Notes: generated by a model not told the origin, from the letters alone. A DNA stretch of 64,000 nt from Knoxdaviesia capensis (GCA_001510575.1 LNGK01000006.1:925565-989564), one strand, 5' to 3'; shown: positions 44,412 through 57,131, counted from the stretch's first letter. Translations and numbers: made by a program.

Positions 44412-47400
44412 TCAACGACCCAGGTCATAGTATTGCATCGTTCCAGTGCGAAAATTGAACACGAATGCATTTCGGGACCCTTTTCCAGCCATCCACGTAT
44501 CCCGCCAATTGTCCAGTTGCTGGTGGATCTCGCGGATGTAGTTCCGTTCGTTGTTGGTGACCGTGTGCTCAACCCGCTTCCAGCTGTCGGGATCCGACAG
44601 CATCGTACCGCCAATCATCGTCACGATAGCATCGGTTGTCTCCACAGCCAGAATCGGGCCTTCAAGAAATGTCTTGACTAGATTGGCTGCGGCCGTCTGG
44701 GCTTGTTCTACAACGCCTGTAGTGGTGAAACATCTATGGTTAGTTTGCTCCCCAAGATAGATCATGTCTGGAAAAAGTGAAGTGATTTGGTAACTTACCC
44801 AGTCGGTTGAACTTCTTGCTCTTAGTCTGCGCAACCAAAACCATGACATTTTGCTGGTCGTGATCTTTCAGAGTGGCCGAGCTAGGCCCAGCGTCAATCG
44901 GTTGTTGCTGGCCTTGCATTCCGATCAAACCTCCTCGAGTTTTAGCCGCCCGGGAGTTTCGTTCGGACCGGATCCATGTCGACAATTGGTTCACCGGAAT
45001 ATCCGTGTCAGGGACGTCCTTGCGGCCCATGGTCCGGATTTTCAACACGTCGGGCTTGACCATGATGATCCACGAAAAGTTGTCGTCACGATGGCGCTGC
45101 ATCAGCTCTTCTGGAGACCGCGCATCTCCGGCAATCTCGGCGCTGATGTTGCTTGCCCACAACTTCTGCAAGACATCCAGACCCGTTGTTCGCAGGAGCG
45201 TCGGATCGAAACTGGCAACCAAGGCTTCGCATCGGGATGTCTCGAAAAAGTTGTGTGACTCCTCTTCATTCTTCTTGAGGAATGATTTGCTAGCCCCGGT
45301 CTTAGAAGGAGCCCGTGCAAGCCGTTCCCACGCAAAACTGAAGCCGACCGCATGTCGCTCGCGATAGTTCGTTGCCTTCACTCTGGGCTGGTGCTCCTTG
45401 ATCAGAGCATCGTACCGGCCACCCGCTGCGATCACTGCCTTTGTTTTCTTATCCTGGATGCACGAAAACATGATCCCTCCCGAGTAAAAGCTCTCCTTAT
45501 AGTTGTTCAGCGGATGAACGAAGATCTTAAGCTTCACGCCCAGCCGCTTGCAATAATCGAACACATCTTTCAGATGTCCCAGCGTCGGAGAAGCCTTTTG
45601 ATACATGTCGGTACCTTCGAACATGGTCTTAAGCTTGGAAAAAGCCTTGCTAGGGGATTCTACAAGAGGTCAGTTATTAGCAACCAGAAGGCCATCCAGC
45701 ATCCAGCGATGCACATATCCACACCCATGTCGGCGGCTCAACTTAGCTTACCTCTGAAATCGAATCTCTCTAGCTCGTCAACACTAGTGGCTGACACTCC
45801 AATTGCCGGCGACCGGAGCTCCTGGCGGATTTTCTGCCACGTCCAAGAGTTGATATTCAACTTGCTCAGCGAATCCGCAACCGTCACACGAATCTTCGAC
45901 TCGATCTTACAAAAGTCGAAAATGAGCTGCAGGAGGTCTGAATGTCCAACCTGGAAGCACATTGGCGTGCTCGAAAGTGAAGGGAATACCGCCGTGATTT
46001 CGTCAATCACCTTGATCGCCTCAGCTTCCTTCAGAGCCAGATCAAGCGAGTCATCGGAAACAATGTCAAAGTCGACCTCGCTAAACATTGTGGGCTGGCC
46101 CGTGTCGAGTCTATCACGGAACACGGTGCCAAAGGTGAATGTCCGCTCGGGGACGTCGTCGGTGTACTTGGCCAGGATTCGAGCATTTCCCAGCGTCAAG
46201 TCATACGGTAGCTGGAGCAAGGTTCCGTTTGAATCCAAGACTTTGAAAATGTTCGTCTGGCGGTAGTGCGACGACTGAGGGTACAACTGGCTGCGGTGTG
46301 CTTCCAATGCGCCGTGGCGGCGGAAAACAGCCGTCAGAGTTTTCTTGACGGTCGAGAGGCGCAGAAGCTGCTCTATGTTTGGAGTTGTGGCGCTGGAATC
46401 CCACACGAGATATTTTCCGGCATCCACCGGCCGAGAGAAGAGTGTCGATAGTACTTTCTGGTAGTACGGTGATCGCGGGTCTGTGAGTCCGGCCAGGGTG
46501 CGCTGGATGATCTCCCCTTCCATTGGCTCAGGGACCTTGCCGCTCTTCAAGATATCGACACTCGAAGGGCGCTCTTTGGGGCTATGTGTGATGAGAGACA
46601 GGACAATATCCTTGACGTTCTTGTCCGCAGGCTTGTAGTCGTTGGGGAATCGGGGAGTGGATTCCCGGATTCCCCCGATTGTTACCACGCGATGCATTCC
46701 CGGGGTCAGTGCCGGGTATGACATTTCGAAAAAGATGATGCCAAGCGAGTACATGTCGACCTTGAAGCTGTACGATCCAGCTCCCGACGCCCGCCGCATC
46801 TCCGGAGCAATGTACGACGCGGTGCCGACACTCCGAGTGACGTCGTCTGCGGCGGTCGAATGCCCACCCTTTTCGACGGCAAACTGTCCTATAGTTGCCA
46901 GACCGAAATCTCCAATTTTGATGTTGTCCACTCCATCGATGGCGTTGCTGATGAAGATATTCTCGGGCTTCAGGTCGCGGTGGACAATGCTCAGGCCGTG
47001 GATATGCGCCAGAGCCTCAAGAATCTGCCGGAACAGTCGCCACATCTCGGGAGGGTTTGTGTACAAGCCACGGACGATGAGATCGCGCAACGTGCTACGT
47101 TCGCAATATTCCATCGATATGAACAGAACAGTCTTCGTGGGCTTCGTCCGTGGGGGCCGATCAAAGCTCTTGTTTCGGATCGATCGTGCACCACCACGCG
47201 GGATGGGACGGCCCTTAGGATCAGGCCGAGATGAAGAATCATCGTCTTCGCCTTCGCTCACAGCAACATCAGAGTCAAAGCCAAACTGAACCGCGCCCAT
47301 GTCGCCGTCTGACACATCAGAGAAGTGCAAGGAATCTGCATCATCGTCGTCGTCGTCATCATCTTCGTCATCATCGTCCTCGTCTTCGTCTTCACCGTCA

Positions 47401-49751
47401 TCCTCACCTGACGTGGACTCATCGTCAATGGTGGATTTCGACTGTTTTGGAACAGCTGATCGGCGACGGCGTCTGTTGTGATCGTCAAACTCCCCATCAC
47501 CGTCTCCGTCAGCGTCAGCATAGCCGGCGGAAGATATGAAATCCAGGCCACCACCGGTGCTGGTCGTTGCAAAAGCTTCAGGGGGGATGCCTGCACTACC
47601 AGGGGGGGCAACCACGGAAGAACGCTTGACAATGCGCGCAGAAGGATCTTCGGTTGATTCGTCATAGCTATAGCTATCATCACCGGAGGATAATTCTTCC
47701 ATGTCGCCAGCGTCAAGTTCCTCAACCCACGTGTTGTAATAGCGGACAACACCAGGGTGACTGAGCTGCGAGAGTAGTCTGACCTCTTTCAGGGTATCGG
47801 TCAGAGTATCTCGGCTCTTGTGGATGATCTTCTTGATGGCATAGACCTGACCATCCAGCTTTTTGCGGGCCTTGACCACTTCGCCAAAGGCACCGCGTCC
47901 AAGTCGGCCCTCCTCCACAAAGTCTTCTGCGTATCGGGAGTGAGGCGCACCTCGAGACATGGAGTCGCGGCGGAAACGCGACATCATTGTTTGAGAAAAT
48001 GACTTGGACATGACCGGGCTGCTTGAGAACAGGGAATCTTCAGCCAGCACTGGGGCGTCGGTGGCGAGGAATTCGCACGAGCTAATCTCAAACGCGCGGG
48101 GCCGAGTCCGGGGTTCCTGGGTGAAGAAGTTGTTCAGCAGCTCGCGGAGGGGATTTGACAGATCCATCGAGCTCATGAGCAACCTGGGCGAAGCATGCTT
48201 CCGGGGGGTCTCGAGACCAAAGATCATCTGAGCGACGACAACGCCCAACTGCCAAATGTCGGTTTTGGGGGAGTAGTCGGGGTGGAGGGCCGATTCAGGG
48301 GGCAGCCAGTACGAAGAAGTGGCGGCGCCGGTACTCGCCTGCTTTCCGGCAATGTTCCGGAACTCTCGATGGGCCACGGCATCGGACAATTTGGGGACGA
48401 TTCCACCAGCCGGTTGCTTGTCAAGCAGAATGTTGGCCAGGTGGATGTCACCGTGGAAGAGGCCCTTATTGTGCAGATAGCCCACAGCATCCAACAGGTC
48501 TCTTGTCCAAGCACGGACTTTGTCAATGTCCAATGATCCGGCAAGGTCCAAAAACTCCTCCAAGTTGCCACGCTCGACAAAGGGAGTAAGAATCGAAACT
48601 GTCCAGGTCGGGTGGGCGGTCGCAGTGACATCGCGGTGCAGGCGGTACTCGAGAAGCGACAACAGATTGCCATGTCGCAGAGTTTTCAGCAGCTTGAGCT
48701 TGGCCTCGAGGGTTTGGATCTGGTCTTTGGCCTGGGTTGGATCTTTGCGGGTGAACTTCAGGACGGACTCTTTCAGGATCAGGTTCGGGGCCTCACAGCC
48801 TTCTTCAAGTACCGGCTGCACCAGGTACAACACACATACAGGGCCACGGGCAAACTCCCACTTTCCCGAGACGCTGTTGAACTCTCGAACGGTGCCGGTT
48901 TTATCGGTGACTTTACACTGGGTATCGAACACGAGACGAGGTTCGCCAGTTGAGCTGCTCTGGCGCGAGGGCAGACCGCCGTTGGGACGGCGGTTCTTTC
49001 GTGACTCCTTGGCGGCCTCGATCTGTCGGCGCAGTTCGTCTTCAATCTGTTTCTGGCGGACCTTTTCCTCCTCCAGAGACTTTTCCTGCTTTTTCAGCAG
49101 ATTCGCAGCTTCTTGCTGCAGCACGGCTTCGGCTTCTTCGGCTTTGTGCAGAGCGCGTTCTTCCTCCAGGGACAGTTCGTTACCGGAAGCTTTGGCCAAA
49201 GCGGCATCTTCAAGAATGTCACGGACGCCTTCGATGATCTGCATCATCATCTCCTGCTCGCCGGTGGCCAGCTGTTTCGGGACGGTCTGAATGAAATTCT
49301 CGACCTTGAACCGGGCGCCGGCTCGGAGATAGTCGCCATTCTTGATGGTTAGCAGCGGTGGCGTCTTCGGGTATGTGGCGGTCAACACGGCTTCGAGCGT
49401 GACAACAAAGTCTTCGTCTGTGGAAGACTGGATGCGAACGGTGAACGACGGTTCGGATTTCTACACACACGATGGCGGCAATCGTCAGTACACGCATGCC
49501 CTCGGTGGTTCGCACACTTCTCGCTCTATTACCTTCCACGCTGTTTGGCCCTTGTCGATCTTTTTGAAGTCATCACCATAGATTGACGCAAGTGCAAGCA
49601 GTTCGTCGTTTTGCAATTCTTCATAGCGTGTTTTCCCAAGCTCTCCTTTGGGTTTCAAGTCGGGGTAGTTTGGTTTTTGTTCATTGGGTTTTTGAGGGGT
49701 GTTCTGGTTTGGGGTTTGCTTCCAGACCCCTTGGGCCTTCCACGATGCCAT
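44412..49751 (-). CDS. GCN2: eIF2-alpha kinase Gcn2
   Basis: Gcn2 senses uncharged tRNA and phosphorylates eIF2-alpha to start general amino acid control. Exons are 49751-49533, 49460-45752, 45659-44799 and 44716-44412 (1,697 residues; yeast 1,659). Domains in order: RWD (from about residue 45, ELQNDELLALASIYGDDF), a charged coiled coil (about 150-215), a pseudokinase (about 270-540, with HGD in place of HRD: GLFHGDIHLANIL), the kinase (P-loop LGRGAFGEVVKARK near 590; catalytic HRDLKPENIF near 900; DFGLAT), a large acidic insert of Asp/Glu near 750-775 between the lobes, a HisRS-like domain (about 1080-1560) and the C-terminal ribosome/dimer domain ending MQYYDLGR. All key kinase residues are present. 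It diverges from CUT12. Confidence 0.96.
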
Positions 49752-50702
49752 CACAGGAGACAAAAAGAAGGAAAGGCACAAGAATCACAGCAAGAGCCGT
49801 GAAAGCTTAGAAAGAAGCCATTCCCAGAACAAAAATGAATAAAGCTGTTTTTAAAGAATAATTTATTGAGGCAAAGCCGTAAGTTAGTGAATATGACTTT
49901 TAAGGAATCGACAGCTACAAGATATCAAATTATGAAGATGAGGGGGATATCAGGGCATAAAAAAGAGGGAAGGCCAGGCAGAAACAGTCATAAGGCATAG
50001 GAAGAACATCAAGAGTCAGGGAAAGAACAGGGGCAGGAAAGATAATAGAAAGAGAGCTTTCAAGGGGCGGGAGGAGGGCCTTGAAAGTATGACTCTTACT
50101 AGAGAAAATAGGAAGACTCACCTTGAATAAAATACAACTATGACTCTCTTGATGAGAGTTGATGTTCCTAATATAGAGCTGAAGCTCAATCAAGATGGGA
50201 AGCCCCGCTGATATAAAGGATGGGGAGTTATTCGCACGGAGTACTTTGGTGGCGGGTAGGAGGTGGGGAATCGAACTGTGTTTGGCTAAGGATAATCTGT
50301 AGGTGAAAGCGGAGGAAATTGACAGTGCGAATGATGGGCTGAGAAGTTTTAGACTGTTCAGTGAAGGTACTCTTTTAGTAGCCACAGTCGAAATAGGAAT
50401 ATGCACGGTGCTATCCTTGCATGCAGTACCTTAGTCCGCCACGTGACCTTGACCTCGACCTTGCCCAAAGTAGAAGTAAGTAAACAGTAGCCCTGTATTT
50501 TTCAGGTTTTGGTGTATATTTCATGTCTTAAAAAAGTCCTGTGGAACCATACAACCGCGTCTTATCACACACTTTATTTCTACAAGTACACATATTCCAA
50601 CCGTGACAGCTTGAATATCTCTCTCCTTCTTCCCTTTTTTTTCGGTTCAATGAGCAAATCTGGCTCTCAAGTCATTATCAACAACAGAGCCGGAACTTCA
50701 CA
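49752..50702. other. Divergent promoter region of GCN2 and CUT12-like
   Basis: 950 bp. CCACGTGACC (CACGTG E-box) at about 50441-50450. A 158-codon minus-strand open frame (49930-50406) has no ATG at its start and no family resemblance, and is not called. CT-rich tracts precede CUT12. Confidence 0.5.
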
Positions 50703-52918
50703 ATGCTTGGTTGGGTTTTGCGGCGGGCCCAGGATGGGACATCAGGGAATCCAGGTACGCCACGTTGGAGCGTTTGCAGCTCTGCACTATCCGCGCAAGC
50801 ACGGTAGTTTGAAGAGTACTGACGGTTGGAAATGGTTTAGATGGCACGATGCAAGTCGACCAACCCGATACTCCGGCCCCGGTGTTCGCGGCGCGGGCGT
50901 TCAAGAACGCCTTCTTCGGCGACGGCCCGAACGGCGACGCGACAAGCACGGCCAATTCGATCGACCAGCCCGGATCACAATCCCCCACGAAGCCCCCCGG
51001 CATCCTCCTCACACCTGGCACAGGGGCAGCGCGCCAGAAACGCGTGTCGTTTGATCAGGATGTGGTGAGCGGGGGCAAAGATGCATCGTCGGCGACGCGA
51101 CGCCGGACGCGTTTGACCGAGGTGATGGAGCGATCGAGAAGCGAAAGCCGGAAGAACAAGCCGGCGGCAGCAGCAGCAGCAGCAGCAGCGGCGGCAGCCA
51201 AGCCCCCGACGACGAGCGCGAAACGCAATGTGGCGGACGACGACGATTGGGAGGACGATGATTTCGACGACGGCGTGGGCGACGACGAGGATGTCTGCTG
51301 CCACAACGACTTCACGCTGGATCTGAACGACCCGCGCTCGCAGTCGGGCCAGTACTGGAAAGCGAGTTTCGAAAAGTACCACACCGAAGCGAAGGCCGAG
51401 ATGGAGAAGCTGCTCCGATACAAGCAACTAGCCAAATCCTACGCCCATCTGAAGGACACCGAGGCTGGCCAGCTGCACGAGAAGCTGCGGGAGGAGCAGA
51501 AGAAGGTGGTGTCGATGGAGAAGCGGCTGGGCGAGATGGCCAAGCAGATGGCGTCCGACAAGCACGTCGACGCCAGCGAGGGCTCGGATCTCCTCAAGCA
51601 GCTCGCCCAGCAGACGTCGGTGGCGTCGCAGTACCGGAGCCAGGTGCGCGAGCTCGAAGCCTTGCTCAAAGAACAGCAGCGCAAGAGCGACGCCGACGAC
51701 AAATCTGCGCGGCTGCGGCGCACGGCGGTGTCCCCCGGTCTCCAGGTGACGCTGATGGACACGCAGCGCGATCTGCGGCGGGCGCGGTCGGAACTGCGCG
51801 ACCTCGAGCGCGTGAAGCGGGAGTCGGAGCGGCTGAAGAAGGACCTGGCGGCATCCCAGCAGCGAGCAACCAAGCTTGCCCACGAGAACCAGAAACTTGT
51901 GGCCGCGGCAGCCTCCAGCGCCAAGGAGTCCTCGTCGTCGGCAACCATGGCGATCTTACAACGCCAGCTGCGCGAGACGCTCGACGAGTCGGAGCAGAAG
52001 GACTTCGAGCTGCAGAAACTGCGCGACGAGCTCGATGCGTTCCGGAAACACACGGAAGACCGCGACAACGACACCAAGAGCGTGCTGATCAAGGCGACCG
52101 AAAAGATCGCGCAGCTTAAGAAGGAGGTCCGGACGCTGCGGGGGGGCAAGAAGCCGGACGCGGGGACAACCTCCCGACACCGAGCAACCGCTACAACGAC
52201 GACAACGGCCACCCACGACTTTGCGGGTGACTCGCGCCGGGCTTTGCGCACTCTGCCGGCGCGAGCCCTGCCACCGGCAACCGCGCATGTGGCAAAGGCG
52301 TATGGCGAGTCGGACCTGGACGAGACGTACACCGGCCGCGTCAGCCCGCTCAAGCGCCGGCGGTCCGCGGACGGCGAGGCCAGCATCTCCGACGGGAGCG
52401 CGTTCCGGCGGGTCCACCTCGACCGGTCGCGGTGGAACCAGTACGTCCCGCGGACGGCGACCTCGGGCGACGTGCTCGCGCATCGCAACCCCAGCACGGC
52501 GGATCTCCTCCTCCCACGGCGAAGCAGCGCAGCCGCGGCGGTGACGGATGACGAGAACGATGAGTCGGAGCTGCCGTCCAGCAAGACGCGGCGGAGCTTG
52601 TCGCACGGCGGCACCGACGCGCCCGTGCCGACCTTCACCGCCGCCGCCGCCGCCGCCGCCCGGCAGTCAAAGCACCGCCAGGTCGACGACACCACAGAAC
52701 AGCCCGACCTGGATCACCTGCGGACGCGGTTTGCTCGGCTAGGCGGGCCGGGAAGCTCCGCAGCTGCTCCTGCATCGGGGGCCGCCGCCGTGTCGAGGTC
52801 CACCGTGGTGTCCAAATCCGGGCTCACGGATGATCGGCGGGCGGCGGCTATGGCGCGCATCGAGCAGCGGAAGGCGGAGAGGATGCGGGCACAGGATAAG
52901 GAGAATCTGCGGCCATAA
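50703..52918 (+). CDS. CUT12: Spindle pole body protein, Cut12-like
   Basis: Resembles the fungal Cut12 family; S. pombe Cut12 anchors at the spindle pole body and promotes its activation through the Polo/Cdc25 pathway. Exon 1 is 50703-50754 (MLGWVLRRAQDGTSGNP) and exon 2 is 50841-52918, joined in phase 1 through an Asp codon (709 residues). Family signatures: DTPAPVFAARAFKNAFFG, GILLTPGTGAARQKRVSF (a conserved KRVSF phosphatase-docking-type motif), an acidic DDDWEDDDF stretch, and HNDFTLDLNDPRSQSGQYWK followed by FEKYHTEAKAEMEKLLRYKQ. A long coiled coil spans about residues 180-450. The C-terminal third is Ser/Arg/Ala-rich and disordered. An alanine run (about residues 125-135) is encoded by a GCA/GCG microsatellite. 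An ATG at 50849 would give a shorter form, but exon 1 matches the family N-terminus. Confidence 0.87.
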
Positions 52919-53559
52919 GTCAAAGTGGTCGGTCAAAGGAAGAATCCGGGGAGTCCCTTTTTCTTTTTTTTTTTTCTTTGCTTGAGTATCAATGGTGGTG
53001 GTAATTCATGTTGCTTGGATGGAGTTTGAAACGGGCTGGGAGTTTAGGGTTAGGGCTCGCTCTTTTTTTGTGGTGGACCTGGTTTTTAAGTACTTGAATT
53101 GATATCGAAGACTGGAATGCATGAGCAACCACATTCGAGTGCCTGCAAACGCCTGCAGTGAAATACAAGCCAGCCTAGGAGAATGTAGTTCTCCTAGGTA
53201 GTGTACCTATACGAAGTCGAAGTAGAGAGACAGATAGAGAGAGATCACATAGAGACGGCGCCGAACTATCGAGCGGTTGAGACTTGACAGAAACGAAGAG
53301 AGAGAGATAGAGCACAGTGGGGTTAAACCCTCCAACTACTTACTCTCCCCGGCCTTGCAGCTACGTACCGCTCGCGCAGCCGCGGCGTAGCCCCATATAT
53401 AAAGCGAATAGAGCTGTCCGTGCTTCCGTGCTTCCATTCTTGCATATTGCTGTCCAAGTCCCTCTCCAGCCTGCGATTTCCTCATTTGATGAATTACTTG
53501 AAATCCACTGCTGCCACCACAGAGACATCTGCGGGCTCTAACCACAGACCAAACGAAAC
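52919..53559. other. Intergenic region between CUT12-like and UREF
   Basis: 640 bp. Contains TTTAGGGTTAGGG at about 53043-53055, the overlapping hairpins at 53174-53209, and GA repeats at 53224-53315. No gene seen. Confidence 0.6.
53174..53209. repeat. Two overlapping hairpins
   Basis: Hairpin 1: CCTAGGAGAA (53174-53183), loop TGTAG, TTCTCCTAGG (53189-53198), a perfect 10-bp stem. Hairpin 2: TAGGTA (53195-53200), loop GTG, TACCTA (53204-53209). They share bases 53195-53198, so only one can form at a time. Confidence 0.85.
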
Positions 53560-54556
53560 ATGGCGATCGAGACGAGTGCCGAGATTGTGCAAGCAATCGA
53601 CGAAGTTGCACGGTTGGAGGCAAAGCTAGCGGCAGCGCGGCGCCGGGTGGCAGACCTCACAGACTCGGCTGACGATGCAGCGGCGGTGTTGATACCGGCC
53701 TTGCAACAGGTACACATGGAAGGTGAGCAATCTCCGGGCCCCCGACCCCCCCGACGCTACTGAAGCCGCACACTAACGCAGAAGATACACGCAAGACTCC
53801 ATCAACCACTTCCTGCTCCTGCTCGCCGACTCGGCGCTCCCGCTCGGCTCGTTCGCCTTCAGCAGCGGGCTGGAGTCGTACATCGCACACGGGCGGCCGA
53901 CCGCGTCGTTCTCCGCGTTCCTGCCGGAGTCGATCTCGGCGTTTGCATCGACCGCGCTGCCGTTTGCGCTCGCGGCGTTCCGCGAGCCGGCGCGCACGGC
54001 GGAGCTGGACGACGCGCTGGACGCGGCGATCATGTGCACGGTCGGGCGGCGGGCGTCGACGGCGCAGGGCCGGGCGCTGCTGGCGATCTGGGAGCGGGCG
54101 TTTGCCGCCGCCTCGGCGTCGTCCGCAGGGCCGGCGGGCCCCGGGGGCGCGGACGCCGCGGCGGCGGCGGCGCTGCGCGACTTCGCGGCGGCGCTCAGGG
54201 CCGCCGGCCGGGCCAGCACCAGCGTGGCCGACGGGCTGCCGCCCGCGGTGTCGGCACACCTGGCGCCGCTGTTCGGCGCGGTGGCCGCCGCCGCCGGGCT
54301 GGGCGTGCGGCAGATGGCGTACGTGTTCGTGCTGGGGCACGTGCGCGCGCTGGTGTCGGCGGCGGTGCGGGCGGGCCTGTTCGGGCCGTACCAGGCGCAG
54401 AAAGTCACGGCGAGCGGCGCCGTGCAGCGCATGATTGACGGCGCGGTGGCGCGCGAGTGGAACACGCCGGTTGAGCGCGCCGGGCAGACCGTGCCGGTGA
54501 TGGATCTGTGGATTGGGCGCCATGAGATGCTGTACTCGCGCATCTTCAACTCGTAG
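53560..54556 (+). CDS. Urease accessory protein UreF
   Basis: UreF joins UreG and UreD/H to load nickel into urease. Exon 1 is 53560-53722 (a coiled N-terminal segment, AIDEVARLEAKLAAARRRVADL) and exon 2 is 53796-54556 (307 residues). The acceptor is inferred: the first AG after the CTAAC branch (53772) puts exon 2 out of frame, while AAG at 53793-53795 restores EDSINHFLLLLADSALPLGSFAFSSGLESYIAHG, the UreF signature. Further family blocks are GVRQMAYVFVLGHVRALVSAAVRAGLFGPYQAQ and PVMDLWIGRHEMLYSRIFNS at the end. An Ala/Gly-rich insert lies near residues 185-215. GC content is very high (long open frames also exist on the opposite strand, not genes). The fungus probably has a nickel urease elsewhere in the genome. 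Confidence 0.88.
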
Positions 54557-55049
54557 GGTCTGGACCCTAAGGGCGGTGTGGGGTCGCGAACGGGTGGGGT
54601 GGGAAGTCTGGGTACAGGTGGGGGAGGTTGGGTGTATGTATATGGCGGTTTGGATGGGAGATATCTCAGCCAAATAGGGGGCTGAAGACAGATATAAACA
54701 CGGAGAGAGTCAGTAGCGAGTCTGAACTACGGATCGCGAACTGAAAGCTGTTTATATACGTCGTTGGGCGTGTAAATATGCCTTTTTTTACTGTCGGTGT
54801 GCAAAATCACAGCAGTGAACGTGTTTGTATACTTTCGGCCGGAAATACTGGTATGGAGGGGCTTAAAGTTTCGCCGCCTATCAAAATCCCAACCTTCAAC
54901 AACAACGTCAATCGGAGACGTGTGAAAAAAAGAACCAGCAGTGATACCCCATCGACACCGATTTCGAGAGTGTATTTTCTGGTGGTTTTGAGCCATAATC
55001 CTGTTGGAAATTCTTTTTTACTGGATATCCACGATAAGAATCTGGCAAG
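54557..55049. other. Intergenic region, no gene seen
   Basis: About 490 bp between UREF and RBG1, serving as UREF 3' UTR and RBG1 promoter. No motif worth naming. Confidence 0.6.
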
Positions 55050-56548
55050 ATGGTCAACATCACGGAGAAGATCAAGGAGTAGGTTCCTGGTGATGCAGCC
55101 GTGGGTGGCCCGCGACGGCGCGCGTTTGCTAACTTGTGCTTGGATAGGATTGAGGAGGAGATGCGGAAGACGCAGAGTAAGTTGCCAGAGACATGTTCAA
55201 CGTGGGCGAGGGTATGCTAACAGTCTATCTGCAGAGAACAAGGCGACAGGTAACGACACCCGGGACGAGCACGGCATGTTTTTTTTCTTTTTGACTGGGC
55301 GGGACTAACTCTGAACGTGCAGAGTATCATCTTGGACTTCTTAAGGGGTGAGTAAGGGAACACTGAACTACACGAACTGGCCGTTGCGGTTCTGGCACTG
55401 ACAATCTCCCCGAGACAACACACAGCAAACTCGCCCGTCTGCGCGCACAGCTCCTGGAGCCGACGTCGTCGGGCGGCGGGCCGGGCGCGGGGTTCGACGT
55501 GAGCAAGAGCGGCGACGCGCGCATTGCATTAGTGGGGTTCCCGTCGGTCGGCAAGTCGACGTTCCTGTCGAAAGTCACGCGCACGCGGTCGGAGGTGGCG
55601 TCGTACGCCTTCACCACGCTGACGGCGATCCCGGGCGTGCTGGAGTACGGCGGCGCGGAGATCCAGCTGCTGGACCTGCCGGGCATCATCGAGGGCGCGT
55701 CCGAGGGCAAGGGGCGCGGCCGCCAGGTCATCTCGGCGGCCAAGACGAGTGATCTGATCCTGATGGTGCTGGATGCCACGAAGCGGGCCGAGCAGCGCGC
55801 GCTGTTGGAGGCCGAGCTGGAGGCTGTGGGGATCCGGCTGAACCGCGAGCCGCCGTGAGTGTTCTCTTCCTCTTCCTCCTCCCCCCCGGGGGCTGGGTCT
55901 CTTGGATCCTTTCTGCTGTTCATTCTTTTCTGCTGGCAACACGTGCTAACACCGGGCTCCAGAAACATCTACCTCAAGCAGAAGAAGGCCGGCGGCATGA
56001 AGATCTCGTTCCAAACGCCGGCCAAGACCCTGGACGAGAAGATGATCTACAACATCCTGCGCGACTACAAGATGCTGAACTGCGAGGTGCTGATCCGCGA
56101 CGAGAACGCCACCGTCGACGACCTGATCGACGTGATCATGAAGGACCACCGCAAGTACATCAAGTGCCTGTACGTGTACAACAAGATCGACAGCGTGTCG
56201 CTGGACTTCCTCGACAAGCTGGCGCGCGAGCCGCAGACGGTGGTGATGAGCTGCGAGCTCGACCTCGGCGTGCAGGACGTCGTCGACCGCTGCTGGACCG
56301 AGCTCAACCTCATCCGCATCTACACCAAGCGCAAGGGCATCGACCCCAGCTTCGACGACGCGCTGATCGTGCGCAGCGGGAGCACCATCGAGGACGTGTG
56401 CGACCGCATCCACCGCAGCATGAAGGATACCTTCAAGTACGCGCTCGTGTGGGGCGCCAGTGCGCGGCATATCCCGCAGCGCACGGGCTTGAGCCATGTG
56501 GTGGCGGACGAGGATGTGGTGTACATTGTGAGCGGCTGGAGAGCGTGA
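55050..56548 (+). CDS. RBG1: DRG-family GTPase Rbg1/DRG1
   Basis: Developmentally regulated GTP-binding protein that associates with polysomes (partner Tma46/DFRP1) and relieves ribosome pausing. Six exons: 55050-55078, 55148-55176, 55235-55249, 55323-55347, 55426-55854, 55963-56548 (370 residues; yeast 369). The first four exons are only 29, 29, 15 and 25 nt and encode [32 protein letters not shown], matching the family N-terminus exactly in order. G1 is GFPSVGKST, the switch region TTLTAIPG, G3 [10 protein letters not shown]4 YNKID and G5 SCELDLG. A TGS domain ([19 protein letters not shown] to the end [11 protein letters not shown]) follows. The C-terminal stop is TGA 56546-56548. Confidence 0.95.
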
Positions 56549-57131
56549 GGGGGGGTGTGTGAGTGAGTGTGAGTGTGTGTTATCTGGTGGGAGGGAATAT
56601 CACGACAGGACAGACTTCATGATGGTTGATTGATACTGGTCATGGAAGACGACACGGCACTCGTGGGGCTCAGGTTCATTAATTTTTTCAAAGAGACCAC
56701 ACACCACTCGGGACAATAAGAAAAAGCCGTGAAGAATACCGCGGGTATAAGGATACAGACAAGCACCCGTTTTCTCGTCTTCTAAGATACCGTGAAGAAT
56801 CCGAAATGCACAACCCAGAAGACAAGTCTCGATTAAACACCCTTTTTGCTCATTGGCAGCTTGGCCCCCCTTTGAACGCCAGAACCAGAACATGTAGCAT
56901 AAGAACAAGAAGAAGAAATGAAGCAGCCAAACATGAAACAGAGAAAAAAAAAGAATAACATAAGCAAAAGAAACACCGATCATGGTACAGAGAGAGAACG
57001 AAACGAAGAAGTCACTGAGGAATAGGTCTGAATCGTGGCGACCGGTCTAGCAGTACTGAAGGAATAAAAAGAAGCAGACTCGGTGATGATGACACAGGAG
57101 TAGCCATGGCGGAAGCGACCCGGGCCGGCGT
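56549..57131. other. Convergent intergenic region, no gene seen
   Basis: About 580 bp between the stops of RBG1 and the SPO12-like gene; A-rich in the middle, probably 3' UTRs. Confidence 0.6.

Noticed and set aside
50220..50300. tRNA-like GTTCGATTCC (minus strand)
   Set aside because: The flanks do not pair into a T-stem or acceptor stem.
49930..50406. 158-codon minus-strand open frame
   Set aside because: No ATG at its start, no family resemblance, low-complexity Leu/Ser content, and it sits in the GCN2/CUT12 promoter region.
53657..54673. 338-codon minus-strand open frame across UREF
   Set aside because: A shadow of very GC-rich coding sequence; the plus strand has the UreF signature.
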